Assembly: GCA_964019415.1 (NCBI GenBank)
Contig: OZ025881.1
Span: 2,731,780 to 2,795,779 of the forward strand
Origin: Ianthella basta
Lineage: Eukaryota > Porifera > Demospongiae > Verongiida > Ianthellidae
Reading direction: 5' to 3'
Length of the DNA: 64,000 bases
A program made the translations under genes and the position numbers. The notes below the pieces were generated by a model. It was not told where the DNA came from. It worked only from the letters and a program-made list of their open reading frames with translations, and made no database searches. Below are positions 32,301-43,043 of the stretch, in pieces. Position 1 is the first letter of the stretch. Each line of letters begins with the position of its first letter.

Positions 32301-35300
32301 CATAGGGCCCTGCTATCATGGTGCCTTAACTGTGGGCAGCTACTAAGCCAAGCGTGTGTTGTGTGTTGTGTATGTTTGTGTGGTGTGATGTAGCCCATTC
32401 TCTGAATATTTGCCCACAGGTATCTTCACTGGACGGCCTGCAGATTACCTATTCATGCTTATATTCAGTGGAGTCATCATTATAGTATCCTTAACACAGC
32501 ATGGTGTAAGTTTGTAGATGGTCTTGCTAGAGCCTGTCTCTTGCAGGTCATCCACCCACCCTAACCTGTAGCAACATGGGATAGGGCATAGATAAATGAG
32601 TGGTGTATGTGTACTTACTAAAGGTGCTATGTACAGCTATCTAGCCATGTCTTGGATGTAGGTTGCAGGTGTATTTAAAACTGTATCAGCAGTCAAGTTT
32701 TGCTGTGCAAGGGATGGTCTGGCTAATGAAGATTTAAGCCAGTCAAATTCTCCTAGTAGATGATCTTAAATTTGCTGAACTGTTAAAATGCAAAGTATCA
32801 CTTCTAACCAACCTGTGGTGTGTGATGTGTGCGAATACAGCAACTAAGTGTGTAGCACATTCAGCTTTGTGTGGTGTGCTTACATCAATTTACTTTATAG
32901 GAAGTATTTTGCTACAATAAGTGGATCTAGCGTGTTGCTAGAACCACCACCACCATAATGTTGAGTGTTATGCTAGTTGTCCTTGACTGGCCAAGATTCT
33001 TGGTCTGTTGCTGGAGCTTGAAGAACTGATGGTGCCTCTGAGCATGGCGGCAATGTACTTTTGGTGTCAGCTGAACAGGGACGCTGTGCTCACCTTCTGG
33101 TTCGGGATCCAACTCAAGGTACATAAATGAGTGTTGGAATGGGGCAAGTCTTGTATTGCACATGAGAGGTGTTATTGTATCGTGCTGTACTCGATAGTTT
33201 GGGAGCTGTTGACCACTGGCTGGTTTACACAGAATGTAATGTACGTATTGTCTAATACTGATATATGCAGTGACCACTATAGACTGTTTCCACTCGCATG
33301 TGGGACATGTCCATTATGTAAACAATGTGGCATTCGTGCGGCCGATTTTGACCTTCGTATTTTTTGCTTATATCTTCTACCTGCTCAGCTGGATCAGAGT
33401 GGGACAAGTACTAAAGTAAAGACAAGAAACTCGTCTATAACTCCGTGCATAAGCGTTGTTACTAGTTCTTTGTCAAATCGAGTTACAGCGACAATTACGA
33501 AGCCACCAAAAAAGCAGAAAACGGTGAAACAGAAATCGATGGAAGGGCACAGCGGGTAGAGAATGGCATCATTGGGTGTGCAACAGTACTATCTAACTTT
33601 TGCATGAGGGATTAGTCGATCAACCAATCTACTGAGAGCTTACACTAAGAAAACTACCACTACGTGCTAATCTAAAAAAGCTCGGGTCGCCTAACACTAG
33701 ATAGGAATGGTGCAAAGCTTAATCCCTCATGGAAAAGTAAGAAAATTTGCTTGACTAACCATTTCAATCTTTATCCGGCCAATACATCGTCTCCGCGATT
33801 TCTGTAATGGCGGTTTGTGAAAGCAATGGCAGTAAAGCCTCTTCACCAAGCGCATCACATGATGTTCTTGTGACAAACCATATATGGAGTACAAAACGGA
33901 AGCAGGCAGATGACGTCACTCAACGTGTGCCGAGTTCGAAGTGCCTGATTCCTTCGTATAAAGGGTTGAAACGTCGATCCCTTCAAAGTTTGAGAACAAC
34001 GTACACATCAGCTCTGTTTCCCTCTTAACAAAACTTCTTCTTGTCTTCTTAAATGTTGTTTCTTGCCACCGCCGGATATGACGTTTGATCTCAATCCCTC
34101 ACAAATCACGCGCACATCACATGCAGCAAATGCGTAGTCATGGCAACACAGGAATTTCACACCTCAAGGTGTGAATACCTCAAGTTCACACGTTATGTAA
34201 ACGGACTGGACATGTCCCACATGCGCTGTACCAAGGGAGGCTGGCTGCCTTATGCAGCAATCAAAGTCTATAGACAGTTTGCTCTGACATTAGGTAGTAA
34301 AGTGAAACCTTTATAATGTGGATACCCTTGGGAACAAGAGTAGTGTCCTGATTTTAGGGGTGTCCACATTTCAGAGGTATGTATGCTGGGCCAAGGCAAA
34401 AGAAACTTTTGCAATTTTGTTCAAAACCAAACATTTCATGATTAGCAGCCTCCAAAAGATCTCCTTGGCAGACCAACTACTTGGTTGAAGGGTATTTCCA
34501 GGCACAGAACAGTAACATAGTACTTAAATGGATAAATCACTTCTGCGTTATGTGGTGGCACACACACATACGCACACACATGCAAACAAATGTACATGCT
34601 CTCAAAGACATGGGGACGAAAGGAGAGAGACGTGGATGGAGGGCACACAGTTACCTGCAAGTGCTTTACAGCACACCCGCAGTCATTGCAGTGGCTAGGG
34701 TTCTGTTGTGGCAGAAGGCAGTTCGCTCAACCGCACTACGCACAACATCTGGAGAAAATTTCGAAGGGTAACTGTGCGTGCTTAAGCTTTCAACGCTATA
34801 GACTGTTAGCAGAAGTTTGCGTGCAGAATTTGTAGGGCTCACCAGGTTCTACATTGCCCCTGTCACTTCTCTGAGACAGGGGAACTGAAGTCCTTCAACG
34901 GGGCGGCCATGATTGAAAGCGTCGTGTGAACCAAGTTGCCGATCTGCTGCGTGTCATCCCGCTGCTTCCTGTACATCTTCAGACCAGAGGTGGTGTGGTT
35001 GCCTGTTCTACAACTTTCAAAGCAGAAGACACCTATGCTCTGTGCAGTCCTTCCCTCGGTCCTTCCGGCGTGAGAGATGCAAACAAAATGGCAGACAATA
35101 TAAATTCCCTATCTTCAATAGTTCCGACGATACATTATTATATAAATGTAAGCACAGTTATACTACTGCAGTTTATGTATTATATATACTAGCTGAATGC
35201 CCACCCTTTGGGTGGGTTCCCAGCATATTGTTTGAAATTTGAGCGTTTAACCAATCAGAACCGTCCATTTAATTGGGAGTATTTCGTAGACGCGTTCCGT

Positions 35301-38300
35301 AAAACTCCGTACGTACAGAATTTACTTATGTTAATCCATTTCGTTTAAAGGAGTCCATCGGCGAAGGCACTAACCACCTTAGGTCACCCCCCGTATTGCC
35401 GTGATATACTCTTCCAAGTTTGGCGAAGATTGGTGAAAAATTGGAGGAGTTCGTGCACAACCAAACGCGATCCTTTCCCTATCTCTTAGATATGGCAGTG
35501 ACCGTAAAAGTGGCAAGAACTCGGACGGAACGACCTTAAACCAAATTTTGGCTCAGCGAGGTTACTCACAGTCCCCCTCTTCGTAATCCTACCAATTTTC
35601 GTGACGTTTCGTCCAGAACTGAAGGAGATTATTCCTGATAACGAAAATGTGCGTTACGTTTATTATAATAAGATAAACCGACATACCCACATACCACTGC
35701 AAGCGTATATAACACGAAGCCATACAACAAAATGTCAAAATGAAAACAATATAAGGGCTGCCTGTGGCAGCCCCTAAAAATGCTGTTACTGGTGACTATA
35801 CGCGGTTGCATACTCATGTCTCTTACGTACTCTTGGTTAAATGCCCATATGTTATTTTATTTATTATGTTAATTATAACAATCATGTACTTTGCGTGAAC
35901 AGTATCCTTATCAGATGAATTCAAGGCGGGTCACTTGGGTATTCAATGCATGCGTCATTTCTAAAGATGATTTGAAATGATAGCCGTTTGCACTGGTCTT
36001 TCCCATGCTGCAGATACTTTGGAAACACTTAGTATAGACAATTCACGGCACTTGCCAATTTCTGTGCTGTTCCTGCCACTTGCCTGTATATTAGCAGTGC
36101 AAAGCATTAAGTGGCCACTTAATTTCTGGCAGCTGATGGAACTGTCTGGATTATCAGGTTAGATTTATATGCTGTTGTATAGGCCGGTACACCAGGCACT
36201 GCCCGCAATACAGATTAACAGAGTGTCCACATTTCAAGGGGAAGTTTATATTGCTAGAATAGGACCAATTGTTAGAAATAGTGTCCACATAATCGAGATG
36301 TCTGCTTTTAAGGGTGTCTGCAAGGCGGGGTTCCACTGTATAAGTCATTACAGTGAGGAACAAAGGATGCCGTACTGCCCTCACTAGCTGTGACTATGCT
36401 TTACATTTCCTCCTATCACAGGCCATGTACACGCCCTGGGTAATTCTTCTACTCAACCAGATTATCAATGGAAAGTGAGCTATGACACACCAGCACTCGA
36501 AATATACTAATTTCTTCTTGTGAAAATGTGCTTCCCTCACTGTCTCTGCCCCCCCCCCCCCCTCCCACACACACAACTCTAGCTTTATGTATCACTTGGT
36601 TGGCAATCTTACTGGCCACCTCTACGTCTTTGTCATGTTCAAGTATCCTCAGGACTTCGGGGGACAGGTCCTTCTCTCAACACCACAGATCTTGTGAGTA
36701 TTGTACTGCACATATCTATGGCCTGGCCCTTATATTATACGGTACATGTCACAAGTAACTATAATTTTTCCACAGGCCCGCCGCACTCGGTATCTGCGTA
36801 TAGCTGAGCGGCCAGTCGTTGGTTACCATGAACGCCCTGCGGAATGCTCACTTGGCACCCTCAGAGTGAGCACTTTGTGCCTGCAGAGTGCTCACTTGGC
36901 ACCTTCAGAGTGAGCACTTTGTGCCTGCAGAGTGCTCACTTGGCACCCTCAGAGTGAGCACTTTGCGCCTGCAGAGTGCTCACTTGGCACCCTCAGAGTG
37001 AGCACTTTGTGCCTGCAGAGTGCTCACTTGGCACCCTCAGAGTGAGCACTTTGCGCCTGCAGAGTGCTCACTTGGCGCCCGCGGAGAGAGAACTTGGCAC
37101 CCATGTACGTACGTACGTAGTACTTTACTTGGCTCCCCCCGGAGAGAGAAAACTTGCATACGATGCTGTACGTAGTTCGCGATCACAACGAAATTGGTTT
37201 ATCTGTGTATGACAGGATGCTCTCGTAATCCCGAATCATCAGCAGACCTTGTGTTCCAGCGGTCGTCTAGCCCCGACATCTTTTCGACTCCGCGCGCAAG
37301 AGACGAATCGATACGGTATCCGACTAGTGCTGGCGCTGGCACCCGCTTGTGAGTAGCTTAGGTGTCAGGGATTGTGGTTCACTGCAATGTTTATACATAA
37401 CAGCGCAATGTTTATTTAACAACGCAAAAGGTCAAGTGTCATCCAATCATAACAAATATTCAATGAAGCAATACACTCGCAACACACTGAGTCACAATTT
37501 TAACATTATATTACATTAGCACACACAGTAAACTGTTCTTCCTTAGAATAAGATACATAGTTCATCAGTGTCCTGAAGGGCGTCCCTCTTCCTGGACGAC
37601 AATGGGCATGACCTTTTGCAAGTGGTCGATGTACTTGGCACATAGCTCTGGTGTTAGCTTGCTCCAATATGTCTTGATACCTTCCTTCAGCTGTGGAAGG
37701 TTCCTCAGCTTGTACTTGTCCCGAAGATATGTCTTCATGGATCCCCAAACTTTTTCAATGGGATTCAGATCGGGGCTTTCAGCCGAGCTCTTCCACCAGG
37801 TGATGCCATTCTGCAGATTATTGCCACTCACAAGACAGTTGGGAACACAATTTCTAGATGGTGTGCAACAGGCAGTGTGTGTGACCGTCCAAGGAGTGGG
37901 CCTTCGAAAAACTCTGAATGTATTTGCTTGTGTGCTTAGGATCGTTATCCTGGTAGAGTCGGTGGCCATCTGGATATGTCTTCCTGACAAAGGGCACAGG
38001 AGAGGCTGAAAGGATGTCACCATACCTTGTGGCATTCATTATCCCACCAAACATGACCAGGTGAGTTGCTCCCTGCTTTGAAATTCCACCCCAGACATGA
38101 ATTTTTGGTGGGTGTTTGTGCTTGTATTTAAGCTTTCTTGGGGTCTTCTTCTTTCGGAAGCACTTCCTGTGGTGGCTCTCCAGTTGAAAAGTGGACTCGT
38201 CTGTGAATATGACATTTTTAAAACGCTCATTCTCATCCAAGCACTGTTTACACCATGCAAGTCTCTTCTCCTTGTTGGGATCACGAATTGCCTGACAATA

Positions 38301-41300
38301 TCTTGCCGTGGTGAATGTCCAACCAAGTTCATTGCGCAGCCTAGCAATGGTTCTTGTACCATACTTCACATTCTCTGCACCAAACTTCTTCTTTAGGATG
38401 TCCTTCAAGGAAGAAGCAGTCAGCTCGTCATCATGGGTCATCGCGTCATCGGTGCAGCAGTAATGGGCTTCAGGTACTTTCGTCGGAGGCCCACTCCTTG
38501 GACGGTCACACACACTGCCTGTTGCACACCATCTAGAAATTGTGTTCCCAACTGTCTTGTGAGTGGCAATAATCCCTTTCAAGGCCAGGTCTCTCTTAAT
38601 TGCTGCAATCGTTGCTTTGTGTCTAGATTGGGCCCATAGCGCAACAGCTCTTTCTCTCTGATAATTAGTTAAAGGCATCTTCTCCGTCAGTCACACTTGC
38701 AAACCAAAGTTGGTGAATCACACAATCAATCATTTCATTCATATACTATTAGGGAGGATACCTTTGAACAGATTTCAGCCAATCAGATTACCGTTAAATA
38801 TTATACACTTTGGTCCGTTTTGATACGGACCGAAGTGTAATATTAAACGGTAATTTGATTGGCGGAACTATCCTGCGTAATAATCTTGCACCTCAAGTGA
38901 GTTTGCTATAAACACGTAGCCGTTCCAACTTGATTCACCATATCTGGTTTCAGTCAAGTCAGTCAGTCGAGATGGAAAAGTTGCTTGTGCGATGGAGCGA
39001 TGGAAGGTCCAAGGGGACAACCTCTTTGGTTAAGAGAAGCACAATCAAGAAGGGCACCATTGCGGTCGGGGAGAAAGTTGTGGTTGTGTGGGGTAAGACG
39101 AAGAGGACTTTCAACGCAGAAATAGTTGATGTCAACGGTGGAGTTCGCTCCGCAGAGAACGCCCGACAAGACGCCAGCAATAGAGAGCCATTTGTGTTCG
39201 AGCTGACAGCCCCAGCATCTCCAACTCAGGCCATGAACCTTCCAAGTGCTACACCTACGCCTGTACTCCAGGTTCAGCAAGAGGACAGAATCGTTGCCGC
39301 TCTCGTGGACAAGCTAGACGTGCTTGTGGACGCTGTGTCCAGAGTGGAAGCTCGGCTGTGCCGACTACAGACACTAGAAGAAGAAGTGACAGCTCTAAAG
39401 GAGGAAGTCAGGGAAAGGTGCATTCATCCCCAGTCCTCGGAGCTGCAGCCCAACATTATACCAGAGCCTGAACCTCAGTCCTTGGAGGAAGAGCCCTCAC
39501 TGCCAGTGCTACAGCCCTGCATCCCACCAGCTCCATATCCATCCTTGGAGTACCCACCCTTACCGCCTTCACTGCAGCCCTGCTTCCCAACAGCTCCTCT
39601 ACTGCCTCAGGAGATGTCAACGCTAGGACCAATGCCTTACTGGCACGCCCGAGACAACTGCCCAGACACCCAGATGGCCCCTATTGTACTGCAAGACGTC
39701 TCTACTCGGGCTAATATGGCTACCCCCCCTGTCGGCTGCTACACTATTTCCAACGACGTGATGACCCTCGCCTTACAGAGTTGTCGCTCAAGACGAAACC
39801 TGGCCGGTCGGCTGGCAGCGAGGGTGTTTACAATGAGGGAGAAGATGAGCAGCAACTGTCGTGGAAAACAGGGAAAGTCGCCATTGGATCAAGGAAAGCT
39901 ACTAACCATCTTCACAGTGTGTATGCAGCACTTCCCGCTGCAACGACTGGAAACTCAGCAGAGTGCCGATAAAGACATGCGAAATGCAGTGGACGAGGTG
40001 TGCAGGAAGACAAGAACGATTGCTGCAGCTGAACCTGAAAACGTGACTTATACATAGTTTCTTGTTACTTGTACTTTTTTTACTTGTATGGTGCATGACT
40101 ACTTTTCTGTACGGTGCATGACAGTTTCTCATGGTTATTGAAATTTTAAAATGTTGGTATACAGTAAGTTACTATGTTTTTTCACCATCATATTGAATTA
40201 TGAACTTACGTAGCCCTCACTCCGGCCGTCTCAGTCTCCAATCGTCGTCTTTGCCTTCTTCCAAAAGCGTCTAGAGCAAATACCATGCACGCATATGTTT
40301 GTACGTAGTAGTCTATACGCACATATACGTACGTATATATCAGAACGAGATATCCAGTGTTGCCCTTCTGCTCTCGTAACTCCAAATCGTCAGCAGACCT
40401 TGTGTTGTAGCGGCCGTCTCCAGCAATGCCATCTTCGCGCAAGAGTCGAATCAGTTCCATGAGCTCCATCGTACGTACGTACGAGCCACGTAGCGTTACA
40501 GGCAGGCACTTCAGCAGAAAGCGACTACGATTTCGCTTGTGTGGCCACTCTGCAGTCAGGGCACACACGCTCCGCAGACAGGGCGTACACGCTCCGCAGA
40601 CTGCTCACGCTCGCTCGGCGGAAATTTTTGCTAACGTTCACCGACTACCGCGCTGGCCAACCGTGAAGTTTAGCGGAAAAATTCTACTTACTTGTGACAT
40701 GTACCGTACATAGGCAAAGTTGGTATGTGTGTGTTAGGTGTGACCTGAACAGACACATGATCATCTAGGTACCTACTACTTAGTGGAGTGCCCACATGTA
40801 CGGTCAGGGATGAATACATTGGAGCAAGGACATTAAGTAGCACACATACGTACAAGCCTACACACCGTTGAGTGTGGTGTTTGGCTCCAGGCAGACAGTA
40901 TAGTCCATGCCTCCAACTGCCTATTTACAACAATGGTTGGAAGGAATCATTAAACATGATGAAGAGTGCCAAGATGGATGTGGCCAGTGACTCATCTTTG
41001 ATATCCCACTCTACAGCAGGGGCGTGGGGAGGGGGGTTTCTGGGGGTTTCAGGAAACCCCTTTCAAAATAATAGTACCAATAAAACTGAAGAGAAGTAGC
41101 TACTGCAAACTTAGCTGGTGCTTGAGGTAGTGCAGCCAATGACCTTTTTGTAGCTGGTGCACTATAGGAGACAAGTTTCGTTCGAATTTACATTGTTTCC
41201 CTAATGATTTCAGTTGCAAAATGACAACCTCGCGTTTGGCAGCCATTTTGATAATGTAATATGATGTCATTCTTAGCATAAACCGGAAACCCCCTTATGA

Positions 41301-43043
41301 AATTCCTGGCTACGCCTCTGCTACAGTAAATCCTGGAATGTATATACATACATGCTACATACCGTATACTGTATGTACAAATTTTCGTGGAATGTTATTT
41401 TCGCGAATTTTGCAAATCTGTGGAGGTTCGCGAAATTAAAATTGTGGAAATTCATACAATTTTTCAGTGCAATATACACATAAGGAGGGTGATTAATGGG
41501 TAATTATGAAGTAAGCAAATGTTTCTTTTGTGCGGAATGGCCAAGAAGACGATCGAAGATTACTTTAAGACTGTAGATGCCTTTACCAAGGATTTGCCAG
41601 ACCTCCCTGTGGCAAATCGCTGGAGCGCTTCCTTACTCCAGTAATCACACATATTATCCAGCCACCACGCCAAACAAACACGGAGCAAAGGCAGGATATG
41701 GTGTGCGGAACATGTCCCACAGTCAGTCCGTCTTTCTGGACTGCCTGCCACTGTGTATATACGGGTCTTGGCTGTTTCCACTTTACCATTCACACTGAAG
41801 AACTGCTCCTGCCGATGCAGTCCAGACATCCTTGTAAACATGATACCCGCAAATGCAACTACTTAGATGGAATGAAGACATCTGTAAATGGTCAGAAATT
41901 ATCCTCAAAGCGCCAGTGGCATGTACCAAAGTGTACAGTGATGCCTGAGCCACTCTAAGTTGTGATATCTTCTATAGAAAGGGAGCCATTCACAAAATTT
42001 TCAAGGCTTCATGAAATTAAAATAGTGTAAATTGTCAGGTAAGGGGCTTTCGCGAAATCTACATTCCGTGAAAAATTGTACGTATACGGTAGTTTAACCA
42101 GTGATATCACTACCTTACCATTATACATACTGAGTCCAATCCACTTGTTACGTGTTCCAAACTGTATGACTGTATAAAATTACAGTGAATCCTCGGTTAT
42201 TCAAACCCCTTTGGTCAAATGCCACATACATTTTGTTCGGATAAGTGAAAAGTTTGGATAAGTGAAATTACAAACAACTACAACTCTTTTTGTACAAATA
42301 CACCTGCATGCATTCATACATACATTTACTTTTGTAGCAGCTCTAGTAAGGTCCTCTGCTTTAGGGACTCTCCTCGTTTACGGACTGCAAGGGCATGGAG
42401 CTCTCTCAATGTGCATGTGTGGTATTGATTTACTTTAGGCTGGTATCGCTTTTGGCGCAAAAACTACGGAACAGAACACCACCACGCTCTCAGGGATTAT
42501 AAAGTGGGGCTCCATAAGTGTCCTCCATGGGTTGAAATCACCTGTCTTGCAGTTCCTGAAGAGATATCCTTCAATTTCCGGTTTTTGTTTGCTGCTGACG
42601 GCCATTTTTATTGATTATCGCTCATTGACTTCTCGTTATTGGGTGGTTTGATTCGCTGTCGTACAACAATTGAATTTAACTCGTCCGTCGTTCTAGCAGC
42701 TACCCTCCGTTGCTAACAGCGCAAATTCTTCAAATCAGTCAGGGCCCAACTTGCTGTTGTGCGAGTCGCCGAAGCAGCTAGCCCTGCTAGTAATTGCATA
42801 ATCCACATGTCACGTGCAAGGTAATTTTGTGATCCGGATAATCGAGGTTCGGATAACCAAGGATTCACTGTATTGCAAAATGTCACATGACTGTTACATG
42901 ATTTCTTCTCTTGTGTCAGGTATGATTATCTCCCAAATGAGCGGGGAGTTATGGGTGGCTTTGGACACGTCCCACAGGCCAGACGGAACCAGCAGGACAG
43001 AGGAGCTCACGCCTGGGGAACTGGGAACGCATTAGGAGATTAA
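28964..43043 (+). CDS. Derlin-1-like ERAD membrane protein, copy A
   Basis: Derlins are catalytically dead rhomboid relatives in the ER membrane that help pass misfolded proteins to the cytosol with p97/VCP. Exons: 28964-29122, 29223-29334, 32420-32484, 33017-33118, 36422-36474, 36583-36693 and 42920-43043, giving 241 residues (human Derlin-1 has 251). Landmarks are IADWFRSIPKITRWWF, the WR motif in IWRLVTAFFYFP, GRPADYLFML, FWCQLNRD, LTGHLYVFVMFKYPQDFGG, and a C-terminal HAWGTGNALGD that lines up with the p97-binding SHP box of Derlin-1. All phases fit and no stop interrupts. Introns 2, 4 and 6 have swollen by transposon insertion, so the gene spans 14 kb against 4 kb for copy B. Several membrane residues depart from the family consensus that copy B keeps. 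Confidence 0.9.
29335..29374. repeat. (GT)n starting at the Derlin A exon 2 donor
   Basis: The 5' splice site ACAG/GTGTGT is the first unit of a run of about 20 GT dinucleotides. Copy B has the same arrangement at 51714. Confidence 0.9.
30099..31697. mobile_element. inverted-repeat element with GGCCGTAGCACC ends
   Basis: GGCCGTAGCACC at the left is matched by GGTGCTACGGCC at the right. CTGGTCAGGCCA and TGGTCCGGCCAG lie just inside. ACAGG occurs next to both ends. A second element (30135-31053) is nested near its left end. No transposase is seen. Confidence 0.55.
30135..31053. mobile_element. about 920-bp element with GCATGTGGGACATGTCC ends, copy 1
   Basis: The terminal inverted repeat is CGCATGTGGGACATGTCC, itself containing the palindrome GGACATGTCC. 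The body matches the copy at 33295-34225 in inverse orientation, for example CTCATGCAAAAGTTAGATAG. AT flanks both sides. A 2-bp target duplication is suggested. The superfamily is not identified. Confidence 0.7.
33295..34225. mobile_element. 931-bp element with GCATGTGGGACATGTCC ends, copy 2
   Basis: This is the inverted partner of 30135-31053, with perfect CGCATGTGGGACATGTCC ends and CT on both flanks (33293-33294 and 34226-34227). Unit B shows the empty site as TTTCCACTGTACC near 52488. It sits in Derlin A intron 4. Short open frames inside have no recognisable domain. Confidence 0.8.
34226..36421. other. Derlin A intron 4, with a 1.45-kb insert of mixed repeats
   Basis: Compared with unit B (52490-53280), about 34380-35845 is extra. 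Its right half starts with GAATGCCCACCCTTTGGGTG and ends just before a second AAATGCCCA, which may be a target duplication. Its end (about 35775-35835) resembles the arm of the fold-back element at 50120-50699. The left half shows no recognisable gene. Flanking sequence shared with unit B has GTGAAACC and GGTTCCACTG blocks typical of pogo/Tigger ends. Confidence 0.45.
36838..37085. repeat. 44-bp minisatellite inside the 4-kb transposon
   Basis: About five and a half units of CTCACTTGGCACCCTCAGAG and TGAGCACTTTGTGCCTGCAG; unit starts lie 44 bp apart (36847, 36891). Each unit holds the inverted pair GTGCTCACT and AGTGAGCAC. Confidence 0.88.
37565..38678 (-). pseudogene. Tc1-like transposase, interrupted
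   Basis: The start MPLTNYQRERAVALWAQSRH and a helix-turn-helix region (THKTVGNTISRW) are followed by the catalytic D motif FTDESTF, the second D motif YQDNDPKHTS, and SPDLNPIEKVWGSMK with the third acidic residue, the usual DDE order of Tc1/mariner transposases. Between the second and third motifs lies an extra segment (about 37822-37910). It is an inverted copy of the gene's own N-terminal region (about 38491-38577) and breaks the frame. The rest is open, so the damage is probably recent. It is transcribed away from the BEN-domain gene. Confidence 0.85.
38755..38872. promoter_or_regulatory. 118-bp palindrome between transposase and BEN gene
   Basis: GGATA opens and TATCC closes the palindrome. 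The best-matched arms run from CCAATCAGATTACCGTTAAA to TTGGTCCGT and back through ACGGACCGAAGTGTAATATT to TGATTGG, with a loop of a few bases near 38820. Each arm has a CCAAT box facing outward. It starts 77 bp above the transposase ATG and ends 99 bp above the BEN ATG, so it could serve as a symmetric bidirectional promoter. It could also be a separate fold-back insertion. Confidence 0.6.
38972..40057 (+). CDS. BEN-domain protein, intronless, inside a transposon
   Basis: An uninterrupted frame encodes 361 residues from ATG at 38972. The N-terminal 50 residues (VRWSDGRSKG, then VGEKVVVVWGKTKRTFNAEI) resemble the SH3/Tudor-like module that often precedes BEN domains. A helical stretch (about 110-160, LVDKLDVLVDAVSRVEARL) may be a coiled coil. 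A Pro-rich linker follows. The C-terminal 100 residues (SRRNLAGRLAARVFTMREKM, PLDQGKLLTIFTVCMQHFP, VDEVCRKTR) fit a BEN domain, a DNA-binding and chromatin-recruiting fold also known from poxviruses and transposons. It is not known whether it is host-derived cargo or an accessory factor of the element. Confidence 0.7.
   Translation: MEKLLVRWSDGRSKGTTSLVKRSTIKKGTIAVGEKVVVVWGKTKRTFNAEIVDVNGGVRSAENARQDASNREPFVFELTAPASPTQAMNLPSATPTPVLQVQQEDRIVAALVDKLDVLVDAVSRVEARLCRLQTLEEEVTALKEEVRERCIHPQSSELQPNIIPEPEPQSLEEEPSLPVLQPCIPPAPYPSLEYPPLPPSLQPCFPTAPLLPQEMSTLGPMPYWHARDNCPDTQMAPIVLQDVSTRANMATPPVGCYTISNDVMTLALQSCRSRRNLAGRLAARVFTMREKMSSNCRGKQGKSPLDQGKLLTIFTVCMQHFPLQRLETQQSADKDMRNAVDEVCRKTRTIAAAEPENVTYT
40206..40460 (-). 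other. coding-like fragment beside the transposon right end
   Basis: A minus-strand frame starts MELMELIRLLREDGIAGDG and reads RYNTRSADDLELRE. The corresponding DNA recurs in degenerate form as the direct repeat at 37212-37315, without an open frame there. The family is not recognised. It may be an old exon of the transposon or of a captured gene. Confidence 0.35.
41017..41320. mobile_element. 304-bp hAT-like MITE with empty site in unit B
   Basis: The ends CAGGGGCGTGGGGAGG and (other strand) CAGAGGCGTAGCCAGG are inverted copies, the same family as 21745-22317. CTACAG is duplicated at 41011-41016 and 41321-41326. Unit B reads TCTACAGTAAACCTGG without insertion near 54522. Confidence 0.8.
41361..42090. 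mobile_element. about 730-bp inverted-repeat element
   Basis: The ends ACCGTATACTGTATGTACAA and (other strand) ACCGTATACGTACAATTTTT match apart from a 5-bp gap; TTCGTGGAATGT and TTCACGGAATGT lie further in. Unit B is empty here (ACATGTAGTTTAACC near 54563). A TA target is likely. A short plus-strand frame at 41539 starts MAKKTIEDYFKTVDAF and may be a transposase remnant. Confidence 0.7.
42183..42870. mobile_element. 688-bp pogo/Tigger-like MITE with TA duplication
   Basis: The ends CAGTGAATCCTCGGTTAT and (other strand) CAGTGAATCCTTGGTTATCC are typical of pogo/Tigger elements. TA flanks the element (42181-42182 and 42871-42872). Unit B shows the empty site AAAATTATTGCCACATG near 54655. No transposase is encoded. 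Confidence 0.88.

Larger units (their letters stand above)
29376..32390. repeat. insert of imperfect tandem repeats in Derlin A intron 2
   Basis: Unit B has no counterpart. A complex unit of several hundred bp recurs about three times. Marker blocks: GTGACATCATCAAAATGG and relatives near 29380, 29917 and 31876; AAGAGAGTGGCACAGGGG at about 29801 and 31744 (weaker at 32232); CACTGATGGTGGTCA at about 29735 and 32206. An inverted-repeat element splits the second and third units. No protein is recognisable and the class is unknown. Confidence 0.65.
36740..40706. mobile_element. 4-kb TA-flanked transposon with transposase and BEN-domain genes
   Basis: Terminal inverted repeats start CGGTACATGTCACAAGTAA at both ends and extend to AATTTTTCC, about 30 bp with two mismatches. 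TA lies outside both ends (36738-36739 and 40707-40708). Unit B has the uninterrupted site near 53627 (TATATTATTCATAGGC). Inside are a 44-bp minisatellite, one of two direct repeats (37212-37315 and 40371-40460), a Tc1-like transposase gene (minus), a 118-bp palindrome, a BEN-domain gene (plus) and the second direct repeat. Either the transposase belongs to this element, or a Tc1 element is nested in it. Confidence 0.75.

Noticed and set aside
34226-36340. A complete pogo/Tigger element spanning Derlin intron 4 in both units
   Set aside because: End-like blocks are present, but their orientation and limits could not be settled by eye.
37212-40460. Direct repeats at 37212-37315 and 40371-40460 as long terminal repeats
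   Set aside because: They are only about 95 bp, degenerate, lie inside inverted terminal repeats and flank a transposase gene, so a DNA transposon explains the unit better.
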